A stretch of 64,000 bases of DNA from positions 5,422,001-5,486,000 of the forward strand of contig CM060833.1 in NCBI GenBank assembly GCA_030762175.1, written 5' to 3'. Position 1 is the stretch's first letter, and the number at the start of each line of letters is the position of its first letter. The stretch comes from Metallyticus violacea (taxonomy: Eukaryota > Arthropoda > Insecta > Mantodea > Metallyticidae). The translations under genes and the position numbers were made by a program. The notes beneath the pieces are model-generated. The model was not told the DNA's origin and searched no databases. It saw nothing but the letters and a program-made list of their open reading frames with translations. Below, one piece after another: positions 48,680 to 60,352 of the stretch.

Positions 48680-49690
48680 TTCCGTTTTAGAGAATTACGA
48701 AATTTTGAGGTTGTACCCATGAAAAGATTTTTATAAAAAAAATCTTCAAATCTCCACCGAACCTGCTTATTAGGCACCAGAAACGAAAATGAAAAATGTA
48801 TACATACATGTACACATAATATGCATATATGTGTCTGTTAACGCTGTAGTAGCCGCAATTTTTGTTTGTTTGTTTTTTTTTTCTCAATATTACCATCGAT
48901 TAACAAACGATTCGTCGAGTACGCTAACCAGCAAAATTGGGTCATTAAATGTGGGGGTTAACCTAAAGCAAAAAATTATAAATCGCTCTAGCGGCCGCAA
49001 TTATTTTTATTTATTTATGTTTGCATTTTCTGAACAAAATTCGGTATATGCCATTGAAATAAAACAATAAAAAAAGTTTCCGAAAATCAGCGAAATGTAT
49101 TAGAAATAGTTTACCCGATACCCAAAATTTAAAAAGCTCTAGCGATACATGTTTTTGTTTTTACAAGGAAACGCGGTATATTACATTTAAATAAAATTAA
49201 AAACAATGGTCTCTGAAAATCAGAGAAATCGGACCATTAAGAGGGAGGGGGGAGTTAATACCAGAAAACTGACATCTAACAAGTGGAGATTAAAGCGAAA
49301 TTCGCTCTAGAAGCTGCAGTTTTTGTTTTTATAAACGAAACTCGGTATTTGGAATTGAAATAAAACAAGAAATATGGTTTTTCAAAACCAGTGGTGTCAG
49401 ATTATTAGGAATAAGGGTTTACCTGAAACCTAAAATATAAATCACTCTAGTGGCAGCAATATTTGCTTTTTTTTAAAACGAAACTCGGTATATGCTATTT
49501 AAATAAAATAATTAAAATATTTTGTGATAATCAGCGAAATCGGACCATCGGGTGTAGGGATATAGCTGAAAACCGAAATTTAAAAAGCGCTCTTGCGTTT
49601 AATTTTCTCTCCCTCGTTTCAAAATAAAAGAACAAATTAATTCATCTTATAAATTGTATTTATAACGACGTATATGTATTACGTTAAGTT
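48680..49690 (+). repeat. R1 repeat, longest copy with sub-unit array
   Basis: The head gttgtacccatgaaaagattttt with tctccaccg-acc..aggcaccag is followed by TGTGTCTGTTAACGCT and then sub-units that each begin near GCTCTAGCGGC and contain ttttt-acaaa-cggtatat-attTAAATAAA and gaaaatcagcgaaatcggacca. Sub-units begin at about 48840, 48985, 49135, 49306, 49445 and 49585 (period roughly 140-170 bp). It ends with acaaattaattcatcttataaattgtatttataacga. Confidence 0.8.
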
Positions 49691-50325
49691 CGTAATTTGA
49701 AGAATCTGTGAGGAATATGCAAGTTTTTTGTTGGCAGCACTGGAAAGCGCATGTTTTGGTTAGTATCCATAGCGGAAATTTAAGCGTGGTGTCTAATTTT
49801 GCAGCTGCAGAAAAATATTAATTGTGGTCGTGCAATCGCTGTGTAGGTTCTTAGATAGAGGTGTCTCTAGAACAGCCTGAGCATGTTCGGGGTCAGGGCT
49901 GCGTGTCTGAAATCCCCACCTCATGCAATCCTGTGTCATGTGCATGATGCTGAAATCATTGACAACATATGGAGCATAAGGGATAATGCTCTTGAAGAAT
50001 TTCCTCAATTACCGGTTTGTTTTCACGGCCCCGTTCTACACAAAATCCAACTCTGTCTTGGCCTCGACACTAATACCAGTCCATACCATGACGGAACCTC
50101 CCCTGAAAGATATCGTCGATGAGAAGATGCTAAAAATGTTAGATGAAAGAATTTCCTACGCAGATGTGTTGCTAATGAGGGGCATATTTTTCAACGCACA
50201 GCGTGTTTGCCGATCTTGCTGGTCTTCTAGAGGTATGCTGTGCTACTTCAAACCTTCTTCTCACTGTTCTCACGCTGACATTGACAACTGATGTCATTTG
50301 CAGTCGAGAGACTCTATTTAAACAG

Positions 50326-50547
50326 TTGCCCTATTGGAAGATGGACTGAGCATGCGTTATGTTGCCCAGGTGTTACGAGTAAATGTCTCTACTGTACAAA
50401 GGACATCCTATCGATGGTTCAAAGAACTTGATATTTACTGCAGAAGATCAGGATCAGGTCGCAGAAGGGTGATATCTGCCAGAGGTGATCAATTTCTGCG
50501 GCTGCAAGTTTTGCCTCATCTTCACACAAAGGCCACAGAAGCTCAAA
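50326..50547 (+). mobile_element. Tc1-like transposase N-terminal fragment
   Basis: ALLEDGLSMRYVAQVLRVNVSTVQRT followed by RRSGSGRRRVISARGDQFLRLQVL is the paired-like DNA-binding domain of Tc1-type transposases, including the GRPR-like minor-groove hook. It is cut at 50547 by a SINE-A fragment. Confidence 0.8.
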
Positions 50548-50704
50548 ATCTCCGACACGGGACCCACGACTTTACTTCCCTTCAGGAGAAGCCACGCTTA
50601 GAAAGTTTGTGTCTAAAAAACACCATGGAGACATTTACCTGTTATGGATTGAACCGGCGATTCTGGTCTAGCAAATATGGTTACCACTAGACCACCAAGA
50701 CCGA
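50548..50704 (-). mobile_element. SINE-A fragment
   Basis: Keeps the head (gaccaccaagaccg; box B region GGTTCAATCC) and the first half of the body up to gtcccgtgtcgg on the minus strand. The tail half is missing where it meets the Tc1 fragment. Confidence 0.85.
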
Positions 50705-51310
50705 CTCATTGTTATGCCGCAACAGTACCAGTTTCTGAAATAGTGATACCCACTTCGTCAATGTTTTCAAAATCTCTTGGGCGCAGGAATTGGGCCATGG
50801 ATCGAAACGGATGAGCGCAAGATCAGGGCTGTATGCTGGATGTGGTAGCAGCTAGATTCCTTCCAATTGCTGTTTCTTTTTCCTTTTTTTTTTCTCGTGG
50901 TTGTTCGAGCGGTATGGGGTTTCACATTGTCCTATTGCAAGAGAATTCTGTTTCGAGTAACGAATGCTGGTTATCTCTGTCTCAAAATTTCATGAACTCG
51001 TTCTAGTTGTTGAGAATAAAGATTCGCATCGAAAGCACGCCCGTTTGGAACCAACTCCCAGTGAATCACACCTTCTAGATTCCACACTAGACACATAACT
51101 CTGCGCGTATTCTCAATATCCCATGACTTAGATCTTCCAGTGTGTGTTTTCTTCTCCATTATTGAAACGCTGGAGCCATACGCTCGCTGCTGCACTTTAC
51201 ATATTGTTTAAGCAGCTGTAGCAGTTTCCCGGTAGTGCTTTAGAAGAACTCTAACCTCAAACTTTCCTACCACCATTTTATGATTGTGTATCAACAACTG
51301 ACGATCAACA
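50705..51310 (-). mobile_element. Mariner relic (mauritiana/irritans-like), C-terminal two thirds
   Basis: The minus strand begins with MVVGKFEVRV, continues through VMCLVWNLEGVIHWELVPNGRAFDANLYSQQL (51000-51120), VKPHTA with QD/N-like second Asp remnant, and LLPHPAYSPDLALIRF (50820-50880), where the third Asp is lost. An A-rich insertion lies at about 50880-50900. Confidence 0.8.
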
Positions 51311-52067
51311 TAGGCTCACAATATACACAATAATAACCATGACGTTCTGTAAATAACATTTCCAAACAAAAGAAAACTGTTAAAATTTACACGAAATCAA
51401 ACTTAAAAACAGACATTTCTAATAGTAAACATAATATCAGCTTTAAACATAGTATAACTCTATGATTTCAGTAAAAATATAAATACTAAATAAAAATAGG
51501 TAGATATACATATGTGAATTATAAATTGTTATTAAAATCCTATCAAAGTCTAACATAATTTTTAGGAACCTAAAACTTCCATACGTAACACCGAAGTTCT
51601 TATACTTGCAATTATTAAATCTGTTAGATTTTTAAAATCAAAACATAATCCAAATAGCTTTAATAAAACTGAAAATAAACATTGTTTATGTAATCAAATT
51701 AAACCTTTGAAATGTTTTTTGTAGTTTGTGATGCTCAAGGTTAAAAAGTTACATTCTAGAAGGTCGGATACGCGGTTTGCCCTTTCTGACGTATGTGGTT
51801 TTGTTCCTTGCGTAATCAGGAACTTTTCAACACTTATTTACTTGTATATTAAGTTGTTTCGGGCAGGGAATCTCCATGATTCGTTAAAAACCGAACAAAC
51901 CTGCTCCAGTTTGATAAAGCGTGACTTCTGATAATGACGTAGCTAATTCTTAAATCCTTTGCGTACATTCATAACGAAAGGGAAATCACAAGGCCACTTT
52001 TTACACCTAAATTCTGTCTTTGTGTTGATTATGTAACATTCTACGTGCATTTAACGTCACGTGTAAT
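51311..52067. other. Unassigned AT-rich
   Basis: One 67-codon frame (51728-51931) without motif. Confidence 0.4.
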
Positions 52068-52175
52068 GCTCACCGGCACGGGTTCGATTCCCATCAGGAC
52101 GCTTACTTAAGGTTATTTTTTCTTCAGTTTTTACAGGGGAAGTACCCTAATTTGCACCTGAAACGCCTTTCTATG
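52068..52175 (+). repeat. Decayed SINE-B-like head
   Basis: GCACGGGTTCGATTCCCATCAGGACGC is a box-B-like segment followed by ttaaggtt..ttcttcagttttt and a body remnant. It is the third SINE-B-like unit in 600 bp. Confidence 0.5.
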
Positions 52176-52231
52176 CTTATCGACAACAATTTGATTAAAG
52201 CCTGAAATATACAGTCTGTCCTTTTTTTTAA

Positions 52232-52655
52232 TTATGTTTTACGCCCGTTTTACTAATGAGGCATCACAGGAGGTGGACACAGATTATACACCGCCACTGG
52301 TGGCCGAGATCGTTAAGGCGCGGACTCGGAGCGGCAGATCTAGGGTTCGAATCCCGCCAGGACCGTCCTCCCTGATTGAGGTTTTTTCCAGGCTTTCTTC
52401 AGTCCTCATAAATGGCAAATGCAGGGGAGGAACGCTAAACTTAAACTTGGAACGTTTCCTTTCTTAAATAAAAAATCCGTTTCCAATATATCATTTCATT
52501 TCATGTATCATCAGTGTTCACCGCCATTTATGAGGACGGAGGAAAACCTGGAAAAAAACCCACAGTCAGTGAGGACTGTCCTGGCGGGATTCGAACCCCA
52601 GACCTCCCGCTCAGGAGTCCGCGCCTTAACCACCTCGGCCACCCGTGGCGGTATA
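52232..52655. mobile_element. Two SINE-B copies in opposite orientation, nested
   Basis: 52232-52290 is a SINE-B tail on the minus strand, 52291-52525 a plus-strand copy from CCGCCACTGGTGGCCGAGATCG to gtgttcaccgcc, and 52526-52655 a SINE-B head on the minus strand. The outer parts read as one minus copy split by the plus copy, with some body missing at the join. Confidence 0.85.
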
Positions 52656-52659
52656 CTGC

Positions 52660-53290
52660 TTAGAGATAACATCTATTTCCAACAAGATGGAGCCCCAGCT
52701 CACTATGTAAAGAATGTTCGTCAGCACTTAAATGGGTTTGCAGGAGAGGTCACATAGAATAGCCAGCAAGTTACACAAATTTGCCGCCTTTGGACTTCTT
52801 TTGAAGGTGGCATTTGAAGTCAGTAGTATATCGAAAAAACTCAACAATGATTTGTTTATTTACGGACGCTCTTTAACATTTCAAGTCATTAGCGTCCCAT
52901 TCAATTCAGGACGTGAAACGGCCGACAAATTTTGCTCAGAGGTCTCTTATTTCAGGCTTGAGGTTCTTTTTCGTGCCGTAAATGTACGACACGGGACCCA
53001 CGGCTTTACTTCCCTTCTGAAGGAAGCCATACTTAGGATTTTTACGCCTGAAAAAATCATCGATCCTCCTGGCCGGGTTCGAAACCGCGATCTTGGGTTT
53101 AGAAGGCAAGTATGGCTACCACTACACCACTATGACCGACTTAAAAAAAAACTCAATAAATTAGAATATCTGGATGCAATGCAAGACATTCCTAAGGTCT
53201 GGTTAAGTCATTCCTTAAGTGGTTTCTATGACCGACTGTCACATGTCAAACAGCTGAGGGCTACCAGTCTGAACACAGAATTGAGCTAGC
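52660..53290 (+). mobile_element. Tc1/mariner transposase 3' end interrupted by SINE-A
   Basis: NIYFQQDGAPAHYVKNVRQHLN (second catalytic Asp region, 52667-52735), a degraded stretch, then SINE-A (52848-53142) and a C-terminal tail ending NTELS at 53289. The GAPAHY-VKNVRQHLN pattern is related to, but distinct from, the DD41D family. Confidence 0.7.
52848..53142 (-). mobile_element. SINE-A copy in a Tc1/mariner relic
   Basis: Full-length. Flanks AAAAAACTCAACAA (from about 52834) and AAAAAAAACTCAATAA (from about 53143) form the target duplication. Confidence 0.9.
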
Positions 53291-54744
53291 TTTGTTTTGT
53301 TTTTATTAGGGAAGGAGCAATTTATTACTCGCTACACTTTTTTGTTTTCTTTATATAGCAGCAATAAACCTGTCCAGAAGTATCTGGTGTGGGTGTTTTT
53401 GAACTATCTTAATGGGCATTATTCGAAAATGTAAAAATATGTTGTGTATTCCACTTAGAAATAAAAGAGTTGGAATTATCGCCTGTTAAACTAGAGATAC
53501 GGGAAATATATTGAGGTAAAGGGAAATTATGTTGAAAATTTTACCTGTGTATTTATTTTTATCATATAACTAAATGGTCAAACCGGAAACTTGTATCAGT
53601 GTCACATGTCTGTGACGTCCCAGTAGTGAAGACAAGCTTTAAAAAAGCACACACACACACGACATGCGACTGGCTTGAAATACTGTGTGAAAAAAGAGCG
53701 CACCTAACCTTATTTTTCTCGTAGTTTCCCCGCAAATGCATATTTTTGATATATTATTTAGTGCCTCTAATGTAGAAAGGCCACATCCAGTTTCAAATTA
53801 AGAAATGTCTCTTTGTCTGCACGTAATCGTCTCAAAGTTATTTTACAAATGCCAACATTCGAGTAGCCATGTTGTCGTTAATTATTTCAACTCTTAAGTC
53901 TGTAGTTTTGTTTAAAAATTCACAGTCTCAATAAGGAATTATTTAAAATTAATTTAATTGAAACAAAAACCACCTCAATTTAGATACTAAGAGATATTCT
54001 ATTTTTTGCACGGATTTAGCTCTTGTTCTATGTCAAATTCCTCTTTCTTTTCCTCCTTTCCCCCACAGAGCAACCGACTCCTCCAGTCTTTTCTTTTGAT
54101 TCATGGAAACTTGTGGATTGGGGCCATTATGACGTCACAGCCTTACTCCGGAGCTTACGTGCCTACAGAGTGCCACATTTTCAGCCAGCGATTCAAAATT
54201 TGTATAATAAATGCTCCTCCGCCCCGCCTCACTCATTTAACAAGGCATTTGTGTAAATTACGTATTATGCAGTGTAATTAATTTTAATCTTAGGATTTTT
54301 ATTATATATTTAGATGTTAATGGAGGTATCCATTTAAAAGATGCTAGTTTATAATCAGGGCTAGGATTTATATGCAATAAAAATGGTTAAATATGTACAC
54401 CCTATTACGAAAAGAACGTAAAATTCTTCTAATTCCTACTTGTTACAGTGCGCGGTTCCCAAGGTAACCAAGCAAGCCGGTGTAGCCACTGCAGTAGTTG
54501 TGTTATGTGACATGCACTAAAAACGTATCTGGTTTATGTGTGTTCCGTTAGCTCTGTGTCAGAGTGTGCAGTGATGCCGTGGTCAAGCGGCATGAATCAC
54601 TTTTTTTTTAATAAACCTTTGTAACATATTGTGACAAATTAGTTTCTTAATATTGTTTCTCATACGCTTTAACTTTAACATATTATAGTGAATATTATCT
54701 TTCCTTCAGGATTTGTTATATCTAAATGCAATATGTTGCATACA
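53291..54744. other. Unassigned AT-rich
   Basis: Contains a SINE-B-like tail scrap near 53605-53645, a short (AC)n at 53650 and two overlapping 77-91-codon frames (54006-54281) without motif. Confidence 0.4.
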
Positions 54745-54890
54745 CGAAGGTCAAAAGATGACTTATGGGACAAATTCAAGAAGCCTGGGATGTTGTAGCC
54801 TCTCGTCCACACTACTGTAGGAATCTGATATCATCTGTGTCCCTAAGAATGAGGGCAGTTATACGTGCTGGGGGTTTATACACCTGATAT
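54745..54890 (+). mobile_element. Tc1-like transposase C-terminal tail
   Basis: The frame from 54771 reads QIQEAWDVVASRPHYCRNLI then MRAVIRAGGLYT and a stop at 54888. This matches the WxxIxxxxxxNLIxSMxxRxxAVIxAxGGxT end of Tc1 transposases. Confidence 0.6.
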
Positions 54891-55104
54891 TAATTTGTGT
54901 TTATTTCTGTGTGTTTTCACTTTAGAAGATAAATGTTTCTGTTCATGCATTTATTTAGTTATTTGTAAAGAATACGTTATTTTATGGTTACGTTTTTGTG
55001 TCTGCATAGATAATACCATAAAACTCAAATGATAAGCTGAAATATAATATAATGTTAAGGCAACATGATTTACTACATATACACTTGTAAAAATAATAAA
55101 AATC

Positions 55105-55192
55105 AAAACAAAATGTTGTGTGGGATTTGAACCCAGGAGCTTACTCAGAAGAGCAATGTCTTATAAACCGCTGGGCAAACCGTTGCAAATTG
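55105..55192 (-). repeat. tRNA-like sequence, possible third SINE head
   Basis: The minus strand has GTTTGCCCAGCGGTTTATAAGAC (box-A-like) and, 30 bases on, CTGGGTTCAAATCCCACAC (good box B). A cloverleaf would be imperfect, so it is a tRNA pseudogene or SINE head rather than a functional tRNA. Confidence 0.4.
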
Positions 55193-55619
55193 TGACCATC
55201 ACGTTTACAGGCAAAGCGCCCACTGCAATGTGCACTCGCTGCATGCGCGTTGTAAATACAGCGTTTATGAGCGTCCCCGATGACTCGTTTATTTTTTTGT
55301 CAAATAGTGTACATACATATGGTCTAAAATTACTAAAATATGGACTAAATATTTTATAAAAATAGTGCAAAATAATTAAAAAAAACTGCACATATTTTTA
55401 TTAAATTTTCCTGTTATTGAAAACTCCATTAGAGGTTTGTTGCTTAACAACAGAACAAGAATTGAACCTTCATGGTAATGGCTCTAAAAGAAATTGCATT
55501 GTTTTATAGTATTATAAGTTTATTCGTGTTAATGTTTTAATATAATTGTGTATTTTCGAAATAGTAGGTTACAAAACGTTGTTTTAAAATTAAGGCCTAT
55601 GCAATGTTACAGGAAGGCT

Positions 55620-56335
55620 ATTAATTTCAAAGGGAAAGTGGACCCGCGCTCCAATTCGTGCTCTAACGGATAGCATTAAGGACACTTCCAGAAATTCTGA
55701 AAATTTCACTTGGTGTAACCCACACGTTGTAATTGAAAAGTTGCACATGAGACGTGTTTGTGCTCGGTGGGTTCAATGTAGTTGAACACTATGTTACAGG
55801 AAAATGCGGAGTTTCTTTCAAAAATAATAACCGCTAATGAAACTTGACTGTGTGGAAATCACCATCATCAACACTAAAAAAATACAAAGTGGTTGCTTCG
55901 CTGAGTGATTTATATAGTCATCTCATTTTTCGATATTCAAAGAAGGGTTTACCAGCATGCCATACCTGCACACACAACTGTAACTACAGAGATGTCCTGA
56001 AAACTCTGCAAATGTTGTTGCTTAAAACCTCACAAAAAGCAATTTGAATTATGTCTCTCACCCTCCCTATAGTCTAGATTCAGTCCCCTGCGACCCTTTC
56101 CCCAAATTGAAGAAACACATCTTGGGAGACATTTCCTATAATCAGAAACAGCGTTGAAGGATGCGGAGGTGTCAAAAATGGTTTCCAGCATGTGTTTGAA
56201 GACTGGCAGAAACGTTGGGGCAGGTGCGTTGTGTTCAACGGGGATTACTTTGAGAAATATCATCAAAATTATGAGAGTATAAATTTTAGCCCTGCTTATA
56301 ACGGTATAATCTGCCACACTAATAAATAATATGCT
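55620..56335 (+). mobile_element. Mariner relic, EAILKD-type family
   Basis: Aligned in order with the relic at 7835: VEKLHMRRVCARWV (55735-55775), IPAHTTVTTE (55960-56000), FPKLKKHILGD (56100-56135), then ALKDAEVSKMVSSMCL-like and DWQKRWGRC (56155-56230), GDYFEKY (56243-56262). Frames are broken. Confidence 0.72.
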
Positions 56336-57691
56336 TTTTATGTTACTGGAAGCATGTGCATAATAAGATTACTGACAACGTACTTGTAAAGTTGGCAGCT
56401 CTGATGCAAATGATCTAAAAACCCAGATGCAGCGACACTTTGCAAATAGATTTACTTGATAACGTTCTAACCCGCCTCCATAACCTTGCAACTTACGTGC
56501 GCAGGCTGTCCCCACTTATCTGAAACTACTTTCATTCTCGATATAGGGGAATCCCAGCCAGAATTGGCGTCTTTCAGAACTCCAGCAAAAAGACGTCCCC
56601 CACTCTCTAAAGTTAAAACCTATACGTCAAATAGCTAGATCGATGTAACAACCCCCCCCCCCCCCCCCAGCGAGATGATTTGCTATCGATTACGTCCCTT
56701 TCCAGCAGAGAGAAGCGAAAACTAAAAATTCTTCACAAAACTGGGGTTGTAAGAGGTATGTCTGTTCTAAAAGTGGGTTGAATGTTGTTAATTTAGAGAC
56801 ATCACTGCAAATAACCAACCATAATAACACCTTTTGCACGCCTATAAAGAGAAAACATTGTTTTGCGCAGTAGTTGTTGGTATTCAGAAATAATTTCCTT
56901 TTATCTGCCAGAAAATGTTGACCTTATAAACCACGCTATGTATTCAGCCTTTCCCATGTATGACGCATATTTATTTGAATTTTTCCGCAAATAGTTACCG
57001 AGCATTGTTTGGAACATGTAGCGTTGTTCGTTAGTGATTGTAATCACATTGACTGCTCTCCAAGTTTTCGAGACATTGGCAGGTTGGCCGCGGGCTGTTT
57101 AATGATAACACCTTTCTGCTTCTGGCTTGGAATGACTTTTAATATAAATATTGTTTCATTGCTATTCTTACATCTAAATTTCTTTGTTTTTTGATAGGTA
57201 AGGGGGGAGCAGCGGCCAACTTCTACATTTACTACCAGTGACCCAGGTATTTATTTGCTTAAGTATTAATTTTGTCAAATGGGGCAATAATAGCATTTCT
57301 TGGTTTAAAATGTGTTTTAATCCAGGCATTTTTTAAGAAAGTAAAGTAATTTTTATGGAAAAAAATTACGGAATTTTCTCTGCTATATGATAACGTCTTT
57401 GGATTGTTTTGATGAAAGTAAAAGGTAATTCTTTTTTCATTTATGGCTATAGCAATGGAAAATCTCTTTGGCATATTATTTAGCTGTATATGTCGTCATA
57501 TTTATTAAGCCGTGCCAAGTGTTAGCTATCTATTTTATGTATAATTCTATATTGTCGTGTTGTGAAAATGTCCTATGGAATTCTGTGTTCTTTTGTTTTT
57601 GCGTAAACTTGTTAAAAATCTATTAAGCTTTGATTTTATGATAGCAATTTTAAAATGTATTTAGGAAAATGTTTCAATGTTCTTGGTTTTA
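56336..57691. other. Unassigned
   Basis: C17 run at 56652-56668; no frame with a known motif. Confidence 0.4.
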
Positions 57692-58935
57692 GCGAATTCC
57701 GAAGAAATGTGGCTATTGCGGTTGTAACATGAAAATTTCTTCAAAAATCCATCGATCCTTTTTACAACGCACCAAAAAGAGGACGTGTATATACATACCA
57801 CAGTGCCATAAATGCATACACACTTTCACAGTAGATATCCATTTAATATATTTCAAAGTTGGACCGAAAAACAACAGTAGTGTGTAGTATGATGTTCTGT
57901 AAACAGATATGACTAACATTATGTTATGATAGCTTTGCTACGTAACAGAGAAGTCAACAATGAACAAATGAAGCCAAGATTATCGTTTGATGTTCTGCAA
58001 ACAGATGTTACTCACATTACGTTATGCTAGCGTTGCTACAACAAAATGGAGCCAGGATTATCGTTTAAACAGTGGGAAAGCAATTTTGAAGTGGTATTGA
58101 AAAACCGAGAATGTTGTTCAAAGGCAATGTAGACGTGTGTACAAAACAGAATCGCCAACGCGAGTAACAATTGCACGTATTCGAGACAAATTTGAGACTC
58201 GTGGTACTGCTATTTAACTGGAATTAATGTGGGTTGTCATCTAGGGTCTTTTTTGAAGGAACAGTAAATGGCCCAGTGTACCTGAACATAATACGCACAT
58301 CCGTCTTACCCGCCATCCATACTCTCAATGGAAATGAGGAATTTTACTTCCAACAGTGTGGTGCACCGCCACATTACCGCCGAGATGTATGTGCGTACCT
58401 TGATGACAATCTTCCAAGGCACTGGATATGACGAAGAGGTCCGACTGAGTTTCCACCGCGTTCTCCGGATCAAACTCCATTGTACTTCTACCTATGGGGA
58501 ACTCTTAAGAATGTTGTATACCGTAGAAAACCAGCTACACTGACAGCACTTCGGGAAGAAATTGAAACGGCATGTGCTGAGGACACTTTCGCAAACGTTG
58601 CTCAATCAGTAGTTCAACATACTCAGAAATGTATCGACGCCGATAGTGGACATTTCAAGCAATCGTTGTAACTGTAAAAGTCTAAGATGATTAGTGATCA
58701 TCATTTTCTGTTTGTATGAATTCAGTTTTGTTATGTTAACACAGTTTTTTCTTTGCTTCAATTATATACATTTTTGGCACCCTTTTTGGGTGTCTTTTAA
58801 CGCTCTAGCGCCCGAAATATTTGTTTTTTTTAACAAATTTAGCAAATAATGATCAATTAACAATCGATTCATCCAGTTCATTAACCAGAACTATTTAACT
58901 ATTGTGAATGGAATTACCTAAAGCGAAAAGTTAAA
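57692..58935 (+). repeat. R1 repeat split by DD41D copy 5
   Basis: 57692-57797 is the head (tagcgaattccgaagaaatgtggctattgcggttgtaac, tccatcgatcc). 58790-58935 continues with gtgtcttttaacgctctagcgcccg, caattaacaatcgattcatcc and gaattacctaaagcg. Confidence 0.75.
57798..58789 (+). mobile_element. DD41D mariner copy 5, internally deleted, inside R1 repeat
   Basis: Starts at CCACAGTGCCATAAATGCATACAC after TA (57796-57797) and ends near ggcaccctttt at 58789. It retains the leader duplication, part of the N-terminal region, a deletion at about 58205, then [19 protein letters not shown] and FYFQQCG, where the second catalytic Asp is Cys. C-terminal frame 58480-58671. R1 sequence stops at 57797 and resumes at 58790, so the mariner split an R1 copy. 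Confidence 0.87.
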
Positions 58936-59139
58936 ATTTGCTCTAGTACCAGTGTACACTGCGCATCAATTATCAAAATTTTGTAAAGGTAAATTTAATT
59001 GCGAATAAAAAAGTATGGCCATTATTTATTGGACAGCCCTCGTGTAATAAATAAAAATAAATAATGACTGAAGAAACGGAAGCAAACCCTAAGTTTTCAC
59101 TATATGGCGGCCGTAGACGTGTTTTGACTCCCGGGCGAA

Positions 59140-59560
59140 AGTCGCCTATCAACTGGTGAAATATTTCTTACAGCTTGAGAAGCACATTCCGCTCGATTGC
59201 AAGGTCCATGTCACTCAGTCGTCTAAGCTCTTCAAATTCTACTTGAAGTTCCTCTCATGTGTGGGAATTCTTGCAAAACAATTTCTCTTTCAAACTACCC
59301 CATAAATAAAAAGCACAACTGGGGAAATCCGCACAGCATGAGGGCACAAACCAACACTTCTTGTATTAAATGATTTTTGAGCAACAGAACCAACTGCACA
59401 GTGTATTTCTGTCAGCTGCCGAAGAACGTCATTAGCATTACTGTTAGATATGTGTAGTCTTCGAGTCTATTATTACTCTTGCAGTTATCTCACAATAGCA
59501 GTGGAGAACCATGGCTTCTCGATAGAAAAAACTAACATGTTGAAATTAATGGAAAATCTA
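59140..59560 (-). mobile_element. DD41D-related transposase tail, diverged
   Basis: The minus strand has NANDVLRQLTEIHCAVGSVAQ (59400-59460) and a broken LFIYGVV/AFYLWGSLKEKLFCKN (59265-59310) followed by EELQVEFEELRR, equivalent to [24 protein letters not shown] of the DD41D family but a separate, older lineage. Confidence 0.5.
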
Positions 59561-59656
59561 CTTTATGATAATTATGCACGATGATTCGAAAGTCCTTCCC
59601 TGGTTTCTGGGGTCGATAATACAGTAATCATGACCGATATGTCGGAAACACTCATA

Positions 59657-60352
59657 CGAGGGTAGGTCCATAAGTTTCCGGCCTCGCCGATACGTATTAT
59701 CGCTTTCACAAAACCATTATCTGGTGTCATACCTGATCTGTTAAGTAAATAATTGCAACTGTAACTTTCATTCCGCTGTGTTCTATTGTTCAGATATAGT
59801 TGCATAAAGAAGTCTATGTGTAGAAGATAGTAATATGCTCAAAATGGAGTATCGAGCTATTATTAGGTTCTTCACAAAAGAAGAACTTACTCCACATGGA
59901 ATTAAACAGCGATTGGACGGTGTATATAGGGAAGCATCCCCTCATATTCTATCGTAAAAGATTGGACCAAACTTTTTCGAGTGGATCGAGAAAGCACTGA
60001 AGACGAAGAGCGTGCAGGTCGGCCCTTGGAGGTGCTCACTCCTGAAAACATCGCTCGCTCTTGTGGAAGGAGAAATTATGGAAGACCGACCGGCGACTTA
60101 AAGTTACAGCAAGGTTGGGCCTTTCTAAAACAACAGTCCATCTAATTATTCATGAACATTTAAACATGAATAAGGTTAGTGCCAGATGGGTGTCTGGACT
60201 TCTTTCCTCAGTCCGAAAGCAGCAACGAGTCATCTGTTGTCAGGTAATTTTGGAGCCTTTCCGTAGCAACGTGAGATAATTTCTGCAAACCATTGTTTTA
60301 GAAGATGAAACTGTGGTCCTCTATTACCATCCCTTGTCCCAAAAGAGTGGCA
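59657..60352 (+). mobile_element. DD34D mariner copy F, 5' half
   Basis: Left TIR CGAGGGTAGGTCCATAAG after TA (59655-59656), the best preserved example. N-terminal transposase relics run through [19 protein letters not shown], the frame 60061-60279 (helix-turn-helix, KVSARWVSGLLSSVRKQQRV) and a degraded catalytic block (VLEDETVVLYYHP), stopping at QKS at about 60350, where a different mariner begins. Confidence 0.85.
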
